From a sulfur-oxidizing endosymbiont of Gigantopelta aegis (lineage in GTDB: Bacteria > Pseudomonadota > Gammaproteobacteria > GRL18): DNA of 64,000 nt. The stretch is taken from the NCBI RefSeq assembly GCF_016097415.1, contig NZ_JAEHGE010000001.1, positions 459,001 to 523,000 of the forward strand. Direction: 5' to 3'. A program made the position numbers and the translations under genes. Below the pieces are notes generated by a model that was given only the letters and a program-made list of their open reading frames with translations, was not told the DNA's origin and made no database searches. Shown in pieces: positions 32,101 to 41,320 of this stretch (positions within the stretch are counted from its first letter, which is position 1; each line of letters begins with the position of its first letter).

Positions 32101-32292
32101 GCCATTAAATAAGCCCTTATCCTTAAATTCAATAATAACTCTGTTATAACTGGCATCAACTCTTTGCCTCTCCATTTGAAAAGGAATATTTAAAGCATCA
32201 CCAATAATCTTTATCCATCCCTGGCGTACTTCTGTTTCATTGAGCCAGTTACCTTTGTCTTTCTTAAGTTGTTTGAAAATTGTTTTATTCAT
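29189..32292 (-). pseudogene. Type IIG-like restriction/N6-adenine methyltransferase, decayed
   Basis: A gene of about 1,030 codons in at least seven frames. From the 5' end (32292): MNKTIFKQLKKDKGN with an Eco57I-like N-terminal part (ETEVRQGWIKIIGDAL, VIIEFKDKGLF), a long helical region, VPNELRK and a degraded GEVYTPEWL-like motif near 31200, SAM-binding NVWGFDLNPLAVQTARVN (about 31010), the catalytic NPPW in DVVVGNPPWVRW (about 30510), and a C-terminal target-recognition-like region (PDFLYPLVKGLEI, YYLCGLLNS). The motifs show an N6-adenine methylase of the type IIG/Eco57I kind. Many frameshifts make it non-functional. Confidence 0.8.
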
Positions 32293-32677
32293 AATGGCTC
32301 ATAGTTAATTAGGTGAAAAATAAATGATGTCTTCTGGACTAACAATGCCTTTTGCCAGACCTAAACGCATAGCGGGTGTTTTTTTGTCTTTTCCTGCAAT
32401 ACAATAATTATAATAAACTCGGAATATATCGAGTAACTTAACAATGTTCTTTGGGTTGTAAGCAGAATACCCATACCACCTTCTGCCAGAACTGCTGGCA
32501 GATGAAATAGCTCGCTCTAATAATGATAATCTACGTCTAACCTGCATAAAAAATTATCAATCCCATGCATGGAGGCTTTGTTATATAACCATGCCTGATG
32601 GTCTTCATCATAGTGATGTGTCACAACGGTAATGGGCGGCATTTATGTCGCCTTTTACCCCTCTTCAATCAATCGAT

Positions 32678-33530
32678 TTAAGCTATTTCCTGCTGTATTT
32701 CATAATCGACTGGTGACAAATAATCATTAGCCGAATGAAGTCGCTCCCGATTATAAAATACCTCAATATATTCAAATATTGCCTGCTTTGCTTCTACTCT
32801 GGTTTTGAATCGACAATGGTGCGTCAATTCAGTTTTCAAACTATGAAAGAAGCTCTCTGATACAGCATTGTCCCAGCAATTTCCTTTGCGGCTCATAGAC
32901 TGAATTATGTTATGATCCGACAATATTTTTCTATGACTATCAGAGGCATATTGGCTACCTCGGTCAGTATGCCAAAGCAATCCATCCATTGGTTTACGCT
33001 TCCATATGGCCATCAGTAAAGCATCATTGACTAGCTTGGCTTTCATTCGCTCATCCATCGACCAGCCAACAATTTGCCTAGAGAATAAGTCAATGACAAC
33101 CGCTAAATATAACCAGCCTTCCTTTGGTGGCAATATAGGTAATATCACCCACATAGTAGCGATCAGGTTGAGAGACAGTAAACTCTCTTTCCAGTAAATT
33201 TGGAGATATACGCTTATTATGCTTGGAATTAGTCGTCGCTTTAAAGCGTCTCTTCGTTTTACAAAACAAACCGGCTTTTTCATTAATCGACCAATTCTCC
33301 GGCGGCTTATATGAACGCCTTTTTCAGCCAGTTTTCTTTTTAAGACGACGGGTTCCATAAGTCTTGCGACTGTCTTCAAACAGTTTTTTAGCTGCTCAGT
33401 AAGCGCTTCATTTTCTTTCTCTCTATCCGTTTTAGGAGAGCTAACCCAATCATAATAGCAACTACGGAAACATCCATAAAACGGCACAGAATCGTTACCG
33501 GGTAATCTTTAGCCTGATCAGTTATCCATG
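32678..33530 (-). pseudogene. IS3-I copy E OrfB (frameshifts)
   Basis: Catalytic parts WHTDRGSQY and [11 protein letters not shown] are present; the frame slips around 33125-33290, where an extra G precedes the DITYI region and one A is missing in MKKAG. The GTG start near 33530 is followed by one-base losses near 33466. Confidence 0.78.
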
Positions 33531-33545
33531 CGTACTTCACAAAGT

Positions 33546-33833
33546 TTCCCTTGCAAAGTACGCTGTGGCCTTTTTAATAAATCACGCTCCTGAATCACTT
33601 TTGCCAATTCTTTTTTCAGACGTTTCATCATAAATGTGTTCATCACTTCTATTGGCTACCGTCTTCACCGGTTTGGAATATTTACTGATCCAGGTATGTA
33701 GAGTATTTACATTAACACCTAGCTCCCTGGCAGTCTGAGAAACGGGTTGATCCGTCTCATTAGCTAATTTGACAGCTGATTCTTTAAATTCTGATGTATA
33801 GCTTTTATTCGGTTTTTTTGTTTGATCATTCAT
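33546..33833 (-). pseudogene. IS3-I copy E OrfA (frameshifted)
   Basis: MNDQTKKPNKSYTSEFKES and the HTH are intact from the ATG at 33833. A short deletion after HIYDE (about 33626) shifts the coiled-coil part, and the slippery A-run has five instead of six A. Confidence 0.78.
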
Positions 33834-35445
33834 TTTAGGTCACACTTTTTATCTTTTAGTTATTTTAAGTTGTGTGTCCGGTTAAGTATAGCCACATTAT
33901 AGTCACCATAATCAGTAAGATAACAAATCGCTTTTTCTGGTTCAGACATATTAGGAAAAGGGTGTAAAAGCCATTTATCTTTCCAGTTTCCAATTTCCTG
34001 CATGTTTTCTAATCGATCTTTTATTATTTTTAATTTTATTTTATTTTTTGATAAATCAGGGTGTTCTTTTGCTGATCTGAAAAATAGTTCCTGGAATCAT
34101 TTAAAGTTCTCCGCTTTTCATCAACAGTTAAATCCTTTGTTATTCGAACATAAAAAGCATCACAGCTTCTATTTTTTATTTCGTTATGGAAAGCTGTTAA
34201 GCAGGTTGCTCTCATTCCAGAATCTTGATCTCAAAAAGAATCTGATTTTTTTCAACACCACTGAACAATTTATGTATAAAAAGAAATGTCCATACATCGT
34301 ATATTCAGAATGGATCTGCATTCCATTTTGAGGCAATTTTTGTACTTGATAGAGAGCTTCTGATTCTTCTATATCATCACGAGAAATTGCATCCTTGTAT
34401 GTTGCTGATATATCGGCACTTAAAGATGATCCATTTGTCTTTTTGGATCTTGAATTTTTTCACACTCTCTTTATAATCACCATTCAACCAGAATCTTGCA
34501 TGTTTTCGATAGGCGTATTGGGCATTATAATCATTAACAGATAAAGCATTTTCTTCTATTTCAATAGGGCTAATACAAGGATCATAGTTTAAATTCATTT
34601 GAAATACGTAGCCTGTTTCATTGTCAGCAGCACTACCGATTGCTGAAAGTTTAATATTTCGTTTATCTTCTCGTCTTGTCCAATTAACAATATATTCCTG
34701 TCTATCCACGCTAACATAAAGTCGCTTTATATTGCTTTTAATTAACCTCTGTTCTCTTTCTGATACAAAGGTCATGCACTGTTTATGCAGAAAATCAATT
34801 TTTGCATAAACAGTCGCCATACCAACATCAGCAACTTCACAGATTCGCCTTAAAGGGGATTTATTCATTAGAAGTTTGAAAATAAGATTGTTTTTATGAG
34901 GCTGTTTTTGACCAGTTGTAGATTGTTTAACTGAAAATGTTTTCTTACAAGACTTGCATCGATAACGACTAGAACCTGATTTTGTTTTCCCAAAAGACTG
35001 GTAAAATTCTTTTCCTAACTTAATACTAATGAGATTATTTTTACATGAATTATCAGGGCATGACACCTCTGGAGTTTCTTTTAAATATTCTTCAATTCGC
35101 TGTAATTCATCCCAAATTCCTTGATTGCTCTTAACTGGGAATAACTCATTACAAGACTTGCAAATCAGTTTAGTAACTGGCTTTCGACTACCACTTGATA
35201 ATTTGTAGCAGTCTTTTTGTGATTTATGGAGTTTAACTTGGCTTTCTGTGCTGGCAGGAACACCATAATTTTGGCACAATGGATTTTTGCAAAAATTAAC
35301 CTGAATATCGTTAATTTCAACTGGAATTCTTGGTTGTTTTATATCAGAAGATATTTTATCCATTTAGATATCCCCTTAAATGTTGATTTTACAAGAATAA
35401 TAGCTTAATTTATCGCATTTATCAACACCTTTATTTATCGGCTTG

Positions 35446-35580
35446 AACTTTTGCACGAGGTGCACTACCCTGCACTTCTGTACCTTGTACCATTAACCAG
35501 TTGACGGCTTGCGCCTGACTAGCTACGAAAAATGAACAGCCAACAGCGGCTGCCATAAGTGAATTTTGAATTATTTTCAT
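35446..35580 (-). pseudogene. N-terminal fragment of a secreted protein (possibly outer-membrane)
   Basis: Forty-five codons of an exported protein: MKIIQNSLMAAAVGCSFFVA signal peptide, cleavage after QAQA, then VNWLMVQGTEVQGSAPRAKV. It is cut exactly where the 26-bp repeat of the putative transposon begins; an accidental TAA follows at 35431. The rest of the gene is not in the window. The length and function are unknown; secretion is the only safe statement. Confidence 0.6.
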
Positions 35581-35667
35581 TTATTTAATCCCAAATATTA
35601 ATTTAATATCAGTATTTATTGTTATACAGTTTGAGCACATTGATGCCCTAACTGAGTTAGTCAGCAA

Positions 35668-36108
35668 TTATGGTTTAACTAAAGTATAGCCTTCAGCAAC
35701 CAAGTCCATGATGCGTACAACGCCAGCAGAAACTGGAACAGCAACAGGATTAAGCTCAGGTGCATGACCTAATTTCTTAGTGAATGCTTTGATAGTATTC
35801 TTACATGCAGAAAACTGTACGCCTTCAGCACTCAAATTCTTGATACGACCGGTATTTATATTATCAAGTGTTAATAATCTCAAACCTGGACCAAAAGCAA
35901 CAATTTCAACGTCCACTTTTTCTGAACCATAATGTTTCAGGATGTTACTTGCTACGTTAAGTACTAAAGTTTGTTTGAAAGGGTTGGGATCACTGATTTG
36001 TAAAACCACATGTTTTTCTGCAAAAGGCTTCGCTTCGCTGGCGAATCCCGTGATTGGTGCAAATGCAAGCATTAGTAATAATGCCGCAAAAATCATTTTT
36101 TGGTACAT
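35668..36108 (-). CDS. Periplasmic DsrE/F-like sulfur-carrier family protein
   Basis: A 146-residue DsrE-family protein with a signal peptide (MYQKMIFAALLLMLAFAPIT, cleaved near FASEA). The fold is seen in HVVLQISDPNPFKQTLVLNVASNIL, VDVEIVAFGPGLRLL and GVQFSACKNTIKAF, with one conserved Cys in the position that carries sulfur in DsrE/TusD relatives, and an end pattern VSAGVVRIMDLVAEGY. Cytoplasmic members transfer persulfide; the role of exported ones is less clear. It fits a sulfur-oxidising host. Confidence 0.82.
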   Translation of the reverse strand: MYQKMIFAALLLMLAFAPITGFASEAKPFAEKHVVLQISDPNPFKQTLVLNVASNILKHYGSEKVDVEIVAFGPGLRLLTLDNINTGRIKNLSAEGVQFSACKNTIKAFTKKLGHAPELNPVAVPVSAGVVRIMDLVAEGYTLVKP

Positions 36109-36296
36109 TGGAGCTCCTCTTTTTATTGTAATAATCTCTAGTAAGACGCAGTTGTTCCCATTTTATTCCATAAATAATAAAAATAAGTTGTTGTTTTATA
36201 TAGTATTATATAATTATTAACTAATATAGATATTGATTCGCATTAGCAATTCGCTACAATGACAGTCTTTATTGACTAAATTAATCAGGATTTATT

Positions 36297-36491
36297 ATGA
36301 CCTTAGAACGAGCCAGAGAGTTGATTGCCATTCAAGTGGATATGGGTGGCGGTTATAATCGTAATTCGGTGCGGGTATTATTATCCGAAGTGAATCGTGA
36401 GCATGGGCAAAGCGGTGTGGATCAAATGATCACTGAGTTTGGCCTGGATGAAAAGTTTGGTTTGCAAGTTGGTCAGAGTATTCAGACTTAA
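36297..36491 (+). CDS. Small conserved-looking protein of unknown function
   Basis: A 64-residue soluble protein, MTLERARELIAIQVDMGGGY followed by NRNSVRVLLSEVNREHGQSG and a GLDEKFGL end. It looks like a real small gene (good amphipathic helices, no hydrophobic segment, start after AGGATTT), but I cannot assign a family or function. It is divergent from the DsrE-like gene and followed by MITE-A copy 1. Confidence 0.6.
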   Translation: MTLERARELIAIQVDMGGGYNRNSVRVLLSEVNREHGQSGVDQMITEFGLDEKFGLQVGQSIQT

Positions 36492-36539
36492 TTAGGTTCT
36501 GGGTGTTGATTGAGTGTTGTTATTCATGGGCTTATTCAA

Positions 36540-36716
36540 CCTAAAATAATCAGTTGAATCGTAGCGAGAGCGACTTAGGTGCTGAAGGTTAAGGGTTTTA
36601 TAGGTTATTTTGGCTTTATTCGTAGTCACCCTACGGGTGAAGTCAAAATGTTCTGGAAAATCCTTAAGATTCAGTGCATAAGGCGGTCGCAGTAGGTTCA
36701 ACTGATTTTTTTTAGG
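36540..36716. mobile_element. MITE-A copy 1
   Basis: A 177-bp noncoding element, ends CCTAAAATAATCAGTTGAA and its complement, flanked by a TTCAA 5-bp duplication (36535-36539, 36717-36721). The whole unit is an imperfect palindrome centred on CACCCTACGGGTGA. It lies between the 64-residue gene and algR. Confidence 0.9.
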
Positions 36717-36729
36717 TTCAATGGGTTAT

Positions 36730-36807
36730 TGATGCGGTTCGTGCCTCACCACATCCTACGGGCATTAATGAGTACATGTAGGATGTGGTGAGGTACGAAC
36801 CGCATCA
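36730..36807. repeat. GTAGGATG hairpin repeat, copy 2
   Basis: TGATGCGGTTCGTGCCTCAC (from 36730) pairs with the arm at 36778-36807 (GTAGGATGTGGTGAGGTACG...) across an 18-base loop. The same arms recur at 45974-46056, and one arm at 27059. It sits just downstream of algR (minus strand) and could act as its terminator. Confidence 0.75.
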
Positions 36808-36822
36808 GCAGTGCTCGAATAA

Positions 36823-37569
36823 TCAAACTGACTTCATTAATTTACGAATATTGGACAGGTGGCGGCGGCTGACTTCTAAGCCTTCTGGTAAATCATTGAG
36901 TTTGATTAACATACGTCCATCGGTTTGTTTTTCCAAGGCGGCGATTTTGTCTTTACGAATGAGCGCATTGCGATGAATACGTAAAAAAGTATCGGCAAAT
37001 TCTTCTTCTAAAGATTTCAATGTATCTTCAATAATGGTTTCTGCAATAACGCCCTCTTTGATATATTTAATGGTGATGTACTTATGATCCGCCAGAAAAC
37101 AATAAATATCATCAATTGGCACGAGTAAAATCGTACCACGTATCTGCACGCTGATATGCGTCCGATAGGATACTTCTTTATTTTGCTGGCCGAGTTGTTC
37201 CAGCTGCACCTTGTTAAGCTTGCTGCAATTTCCCAGGGCTTTTTCCAGCCGTTCTTTGCGTATGGGCTTGAGTAAATAATCAATGGCCTGAGATTCAAAG
37301 GCCTGTAACGCATATTCATCATAGGCCGTGGTAAAAACAACCGCCGGTGGTTTGTCCAGTGACATCAGATGTTGTGTGGCTTCCAAGCCACCCATGCCGG
37401 GCATACGAATATCCATCAGGACAATATCCGGTTCTTGCTGGTTGACCTGCTCAATGGCTTCAAGGCCATTACTGGCCATGAGCAATTGATAGTCTGAATC
37501 AATTTCTGTTAATAGTAGTGACAGGCGTTCCCTTGCCAGCGGTTCATCATCAACAATAAGTATTTTCAT
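36823..37569 (-). CDS. algR: LytTR-type response regulator (AlgR-like)
   Basis: A 248-residue regulator. Receiver domain residues 1-115: acidic pocket VDDEP, acceptor Asp53 in IVLMDIRMPG, then TTAYDEYAL and the Lys in YLLKPI. A LytTR DNA-binding domain (about 140-245; HKYITIKY, FLRIHRNALI, LEVSRRHLSNIR) follows. The same arrangement next to argH and an AlgZ-type kinase is found in pseudomonads and relatives, where AlgR controls surface polysaccharide and motility genes. The kinase stop is five bases upstream. Since algZ has an internal stop, its phosphorylation source may be gone. Confidence 0.87.
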   Translation of the reverse strand: MKILIVDDEPLARERLSLLLTEIDSDYQLLMASNGLEAIEQVNQQEPDIVLMDIRMPGMGGLEATQHLMSLDKPPAVVFTTAYDEYALQAFESQAIDYLLKPIRKERLEKALGNCSKLNKVQLEQLGQQNKEVSYRTHISVQIRGTILLVPIDDIYCFLADHKYITIKYIKEGVIAETIIEDTLKSLEEEFADTFLRIHRNALIRKDKIAALEKQTDGRMLIKLNDLPEGLEVSRRHLSNIRKLMKSV

Positions 37570-37574
37570 AACAT

Positions 37575-38627
37575 TTATAGATCACCTTGGGTTATATAAG
37601 GCATTTTCATAATGGCATAAAAAACATCTTCCTTGTCTTCACATATAATCGATGCTTTGCCCTGAAAATGCGCCGTTAGCCGCTCTTTGATATTGGCCAA
37701 GGCCATTTTATTGCCTTCTCGATGCACTAGATTTTTACTATTGCTATTTTGCACCGTCAATATCAATTGGTTTTTCTCATATTGACCACTGACAAGAATA
37801 TGGCCACCATTAATCTCTGGTTCAATACCATGAAAAATAGCATTTTCCAGTAAGGGTTGAAGTATCAATGCAGGCAGCATCGCATCTTCCGGGAAACTGT
37901 CAATTTGCCAGTCGATACTTAGGCGCTCACCTAAGCGTTGCTTTTCAATATCAATATAGTGCTGACTGAGCGTCAGTTCTTGTGATCAGGGGATCATCTC
38001 ATGGTTTTCTTTAAATAACATACGAAAGAGTTCAGCCAAGTCTTCAGTAATGCGTTCCGCAACTTCTGGACGGGTGCGAGTCAAACTGGCGATAGTATTC
38101 ATGCTATTAAATAAAAAATGCGGACGTATCCTTGCCTGTAATAATTGCAGTTTAGTACAGCTTTCTGTTTCTACTTTAATGCGCCATTGATGTTGCACAT
38201 AAAAATAACGCAATGCCAGAGCGCCGATGATGGCCCCAATCAATAAATTGTGAACGAGAAATTCCCAATGACTTGCGGATGAAATAATGTCTGTTAGATA
38301 ATAATGATCCATGATAAGAAAGGTGACTTCACTGATCAAAGTCAGCATGAGTAATATCGCCAGATAACTAGCAACCGCAACAAATTGATTGGAATATTTT
38401 TCAAATACCGGCCTTAACAAACATAAGACACTACTACACATCAGCCCATTCCATTGAATAAACAACGATATCAGTGCCAAATCATTCCATAATTGTTGAT
38501 CGAGCCTTAAGGGTGCAAGGGTCAAAATAAAAGCCAATAGTTCGCCAATGATCACCACAGTAAAAACCATTCTCAAGGAACAGAAATTGGGCAGAAAAAG
38601 TGACGATGTTGGGCTTTGATTATTCAT
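37575..38627 (-). pseudogene. algZ: AlgZ-like membrane histidine kinase with in-frame TGA
   Basis: Histidine kinase of the LytS/AlgZ type: about four N-terminal membrane helices (residues 18-150), then His in ARIRPHFLFNSMNTIASL and the ATPase part ALILQPLLENAIFHG and NSKNLVHREGNKMALANIKERL. One TGA (37986-37988) interrupts FKENHEMIP/SQELTLSQHYIDIEKQRL; the frame is otherwise unbroken over 350 codons. A TTA leucine codon changed by one base would explain it, since related kinases have Leu there (from memory of the family). As it stands the ATPase half is not translated unless there is read-through. Confidence 0.85.
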
Positions 38628-38731
38628 ATTGATTGACTGATTTGTGTGCTACTGGTGTTTATGATTATTTCACAGCTTAATACACCCTCGCCAAAAAATC
38701 TGTGAAAAAGACCATAATATAATGATTTTAT

Positions 38732-38760
38732 GATTATTTTAGTCTTTTTCAGTTTATAAT
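38732..38760 (+). promoter_or_regulatory. Possible argH promoter
   Basis: A perfect TATAAT (38755-38760) lies 40 bases before the argH ATG in very A+T-rich DNA; the -35 side is poor (TTGACA not recognisable near 38732). It is a suggestion only. Confidence 0.35.
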
Positions 38761-38800
38761 AGCGGATTATTTTTAATGCATATAATGGATCGATAAAGCT

Positions 38801-40240
38801 ATGTCTGACAAGCCCACCACAACTTCAAGCGCCGCCACCCCTGCGGAAAAGAAATCTGTAAAACAGGCAGAAAAGCCCTGGAATGGCCGTTTTACTGAGC
38901 CTACAGATGCCTTTGTTGAAGCTTTCACGGCCTCTGTGACCTTTGATCAACGTATGTATCAGCAAGACATTGATGGCTCTATCGCCCATGCCAAGATGCT
39001 GGCTCATGTTGGTGTCCTCACTCATGCCGAGCGGGATCAAATTATTGTCGGACTGGGTGACATTCAAAAAACTATCGAAGCCGGTGAGTTCAATTGGTCT
39101 ATTGCCCTTGAAGATGTACACATGAATATCGAAGCGGCCTTGACTGACTTAATTGGCATCACGGGCAAGAAACTACACACCGGGCGCTCTAGAAATGATC
39201 AGGTGGCAACCGATATTCGCCTGTATTTACGTGATGAAGTTGATCATATCCTTATAGCAATAAAACGCTTGCAGATTGCTCTGATTGATTTAGCTGAACA
39301 AGAAGCAGACACCATCATGCCCGGCTTTACCCACCTGCAAACTGCCCAGCCCGTTACTTTTGGTCATCACATGCTGGCATGGTTTGAAAACCTTGAACGA
39401 GACCGCCAACGTTTTATAGATTGTCGTAAGCGCATTAATATCATGCCGCTGGGCGCAGCAGCACTGGCAGGTACAACCTATCCGATTGACCGTGAATTCA
39501 CTGCCCGTGAGCTAGGCTTTGATAGTGTGTGTAAAAACTCTCTGGATGCCGTCAGTGATCGAGATTTTGCCATTGAGCTAACGGCGAATGCAGCCTTGTT
39601 AATGACCCATTTATCACGTTTTTCTGAAGAGCTGGTCTTGTGGGCTTCGGCACAATTTAATTTTGTTGAACTCAGTGATAGCTTTTGTACCGGCTCATCC
39701 ATTATGCCGCAAAAGAAAAATCCCGACGTACCGGAATTAGTGCGGGGTAAAACAGGCCGCGTCAATGGCCATCTGATTAGCTTATTGACTCTAATGAAGG
39801 GTCAGCCACTCGCCTATAACAAGGATAACCAGGAAGATAAGGAACCCTTATTTGATACGGTTGATACCCTTAAAGGCTCACTGAAAGTCTATGCTGATAT
39901 GATGCAGCATGTCACAGTGAATAAGGAATCCATGCGTGAAGCCGCTATTCGTGGTTTTTCTACTGCGACTGATTTGGCCGATTATCTGGTCCGCGCCGGT
40001 GTGCCATTTAGAGATGCCCATGAAGTCGTGGGTAAGGCAGTGCGTTTGGGTGTTGATACGAAACGTGATCTGGCAGAAATATCACTGGCAGAATTACAGC
40101 AGTTTTCGACGGACATTCAGGCCGATGTTTTTGATGTGTTGACGCTAGAGGGTTCGGTTTCAGCGCGCAACCATATTGGCGGTACGGCACCGAAACAGGT
40201 GCGAGCAGCCGTTAAACGAGCTCGTGTCCGGATTGCTTAG
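38801..40240 (+). CDS. argH: Argininosuccinate lyase
   Basis: Last enzyme of arginine synthesis: splits argininosuccinate into arginine and fumarate in the cytoplasm. The 479 residues include the fumarase/lyase superfamily signature [12 protein letters not shown] with the catalytic Ser, [18 protein letters not shown], and [18 protein letters not shown]. It has an extra N-terminal tail of about 25 polar residues ([20 protein letters not shown]) before the usual start PWNGRF; an internal start is not obvious. It is divergent from algZ. Confidence 0.95.
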   Translation: MSDKPTTTSSAATPAEKKSVKQAEKPWNGRFTEPTDAFVEAFTASVTFDQRMYQQDIDGSIAHAKMLAHVGVLTHAERDQIIVGLGDIQKTIEAGEFNWSIALEDVHMNIEAALTDLIGITGKKLHTGRSRNDQVATDIRLYLRDEVDHILIAIKRLQIALIDLAEQEADTIMPGFTHLQTAQPVTFGHHMLAWFENLERDRQRFIDCRKRINIMPLGAAALAGTTYPIDREFTARELGFDSVCKNSLDAVSDRDFAIELTANAALLMTHLSRFSEELVLWASAQFNFVELSDSFCTGSSIMPQKKNPDVPELVRGKTGRVNGHLISLLTLMKGQPLAYNKDNQEDKEPLFDTVDTLKGSLKVYADMMQHVTVNKESMREAAIRGFSTATDLADYLVRAGVPFRDAHEVVGKAVRLGVDTKRDLAEISLAELQQFSTDIQADVFDVLTLEGSVSARNHIGGTAPKQVRAAVKRARVRIA

Positions 40241-40318
40241 TAAAGAAAAATGGGATTGAGCTTATTCAACCGCTTCAGATTTCAATTCTTTCACTGCCCG
40301 ATCCATAAACATACTTGA

Positions 40319-41254
40319 TTACCCATAAAGCTCCGCCATTTTTAGGAGCTTTCCATTCATAGGTGGCGTTTTCATCGCCACGCATAAAAACCTTGGCATC
40401 ATGTCTTTTAAGTTAAAGCGTCTATTAAACCGATAACAAAATTCAGCAAGATACCGAGGTAAATGTTTTGAGTTAATGGAATGATAGCTTCCCTTCATAG
40501 AGTTTTTAATATTACCTATCATAGTGTTAACCCAGATAAACTCAATTTTATCAACACTTGCCGCACCACCACCCGTGACGATTGGAACATGCTTACAGTC
40601 AGCTTCTTTAACCGCAGGAAAACAATTAACAGTACTTCCAGGTGTTAAATGAGTTTGTGCCCATCGTTTTATTTCACTGGATTTAAACCCTTTAAGCACA
40701 TTTAAATTCATTGCAATCGGGTGTCCATCTTCATTAGTAGAAACGGCTGCAACGAACGGTGTTTTATTTTCTGAACCACGACCTCTGGAGCCGCCTCTGT
40801 GCTCACCACCCCAGTAGGCATCATCAATTTGAATGATGCCTGATAAAGGTTTACTGTCATCACGTTCTTTCATAACCTGCATGATCTTTTGTTTCATACT
40901 CCAGGCTGTATTGTAGCTTACCTTAAGCTGTCTCTTTAATTCTAATGCTGAAACCGCTGTCTTCAATTGAGTCATAAGATGAATCGCTAAAAACCACTTA
41001 GATAAAGGCAGTTTGGTACTATCAAATATTGTCCCACAGGTTGCTGATGTCTGATGATGACAATGGTGGCACTGATAAAGATGGCGATGTTCTAGAGTGC
41101 AATAAGTCTTATTGCCACACTCTGGGCAAACAAATCCATCAGGAAATTTCCATTTAAATAAGGCTTGTCGGCACTGTTTGTCAGTGCCATAATCATTAAA
41201 AAGCTCAAATAAACTATAACCTTCTTGAAACTGAATTTTATTTTTTGACATCAT
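40319..41254 (-). CDS. IS1595-family transposase
   Basis: An intact 311-residue transposase. The N-terminal zinc ribbon (CPECGNKTYC...YQCHHCHHQTS) is followed by the ISXO2-like DDE domain with the first Asp in IIQIDDAYWGGEHRGG and later HVPIVTGG and EFIWVNTMIGNIKNSMKGSYH. The ATG at 41254 or 41251 follows TGGAGTAGA; a GTG at 41266 is less likely. This is the only complete transposase of its family here and may be active. Confidence 0.9.
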   Translation of the reverse strand: MMSKNKIQFQEGYSLFELFNDYGTDKQCRQALFKWKFPDGFVCPECGNKTYCTLEHRHLYQCHHCHHQTSATCGTIFDSTKLPLSKWFLAIHLMTQLKTAVSALELKRQLKVSYNTAWSMKQKIMQVMKERDDSKPLSGIIQIDDAYWGGEHRGGSRGRGSENKTPFVAAVSTNEDGHPIAMNLNVLKGFKSSEIKRWAQTHLTPGSTVNCFPAVKEADCKHVPIVTGGGAASVDKIEFIWVNTMIGNIKNSMKGSYHSINSKHLPRYLAEFCYRFNRRFNLKDMMPRFLCVAMKTPPMNGKLLKMAELYG

Positions 41255-41280
41255 TCTACTCCACACATAATCTATACTTT

Positions 41281-41320
41281 AATTATAGTATAATTATAGT
41301 ATAATTATAGTATAATTATC
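41281..41320. repeat. 11-bp tandem repeat upstream of the IS1595 transposase
   Basis: Three and a half copies of AATTATAGTAT. On the minus strand each unit presents a TATAAT-like box, so the array may provide stacked -10 elements for the transposase gene. Confidence 0.7.

Larger units (their letters stand above)
32614..33899 (-). mobile_element. IS3-I copy E
   Basis: A 1,286-bp copy with TGATGTGTC at 32614, CACATTA at 33899 and a TAG duplication (32611-32613, 33900-33902). About 200 bases just inside the left end are deleted. Removing it restores GDYDEDHQAW in the host transposase gene. Confidence 0.92.
32305..35363 (-). pseudogene. Zinc-finger DDE transposase, decayed and split by IS3-I
   Basis: The N-terminal 328 residues are open from 35363 (MDKISSDIKQPRIPVEIND): zinc-ribbon pairs CKSCNELFPVKSN and CKSCKKTFSVKQS, then an InsA-like HTH (LRRICEVADVGMATVYAKID) and an RNase H-like start LYVSVDRQEYIV. 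Past 34377 other frames continue with FFLDQDSGMRATCLTAF, a likely second catalytic Asp, then TDYGDYDEDHQAWLYNKASM across the IS3-I site, and NPKNIVKLLDIFRVYYNYC to the stop at 32305. I cannot name the IS family with confidence. Start chosen at the ATG of 35363. Confidence 0.7.
29066..35445 (-). mobile_element. Possible transposon bounded by 26-bp inverted repeats, with restriction-modification cargo
   Basis: A 26-bp repeat beginning CAAGCCGATAAA at 29066-29091 recurs in inverted orientation at 35420-35445 with one mismatch. Between them, on one strand and 12 bases apart, lie a decayed zinc-finger DDE transposase gene and a decayed N6-adenine methylase/restriction gene. IS3-I copy E is inserted in the transposase gene. 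The right repeat cuts off a secreted-protein gene, as expected for an insertion. I see no clear target duplication, so the exact ends are uncertain. Confidence 0.5.

Noticed and set aside
34002-34331. Open frame of 109 codons on the plus strand
   Set aside because: It is antisense to the decayed transposase; the minus-strand frames give FFLDQDSGMRATCLTAF and other conserved parts, which explain the sequence.
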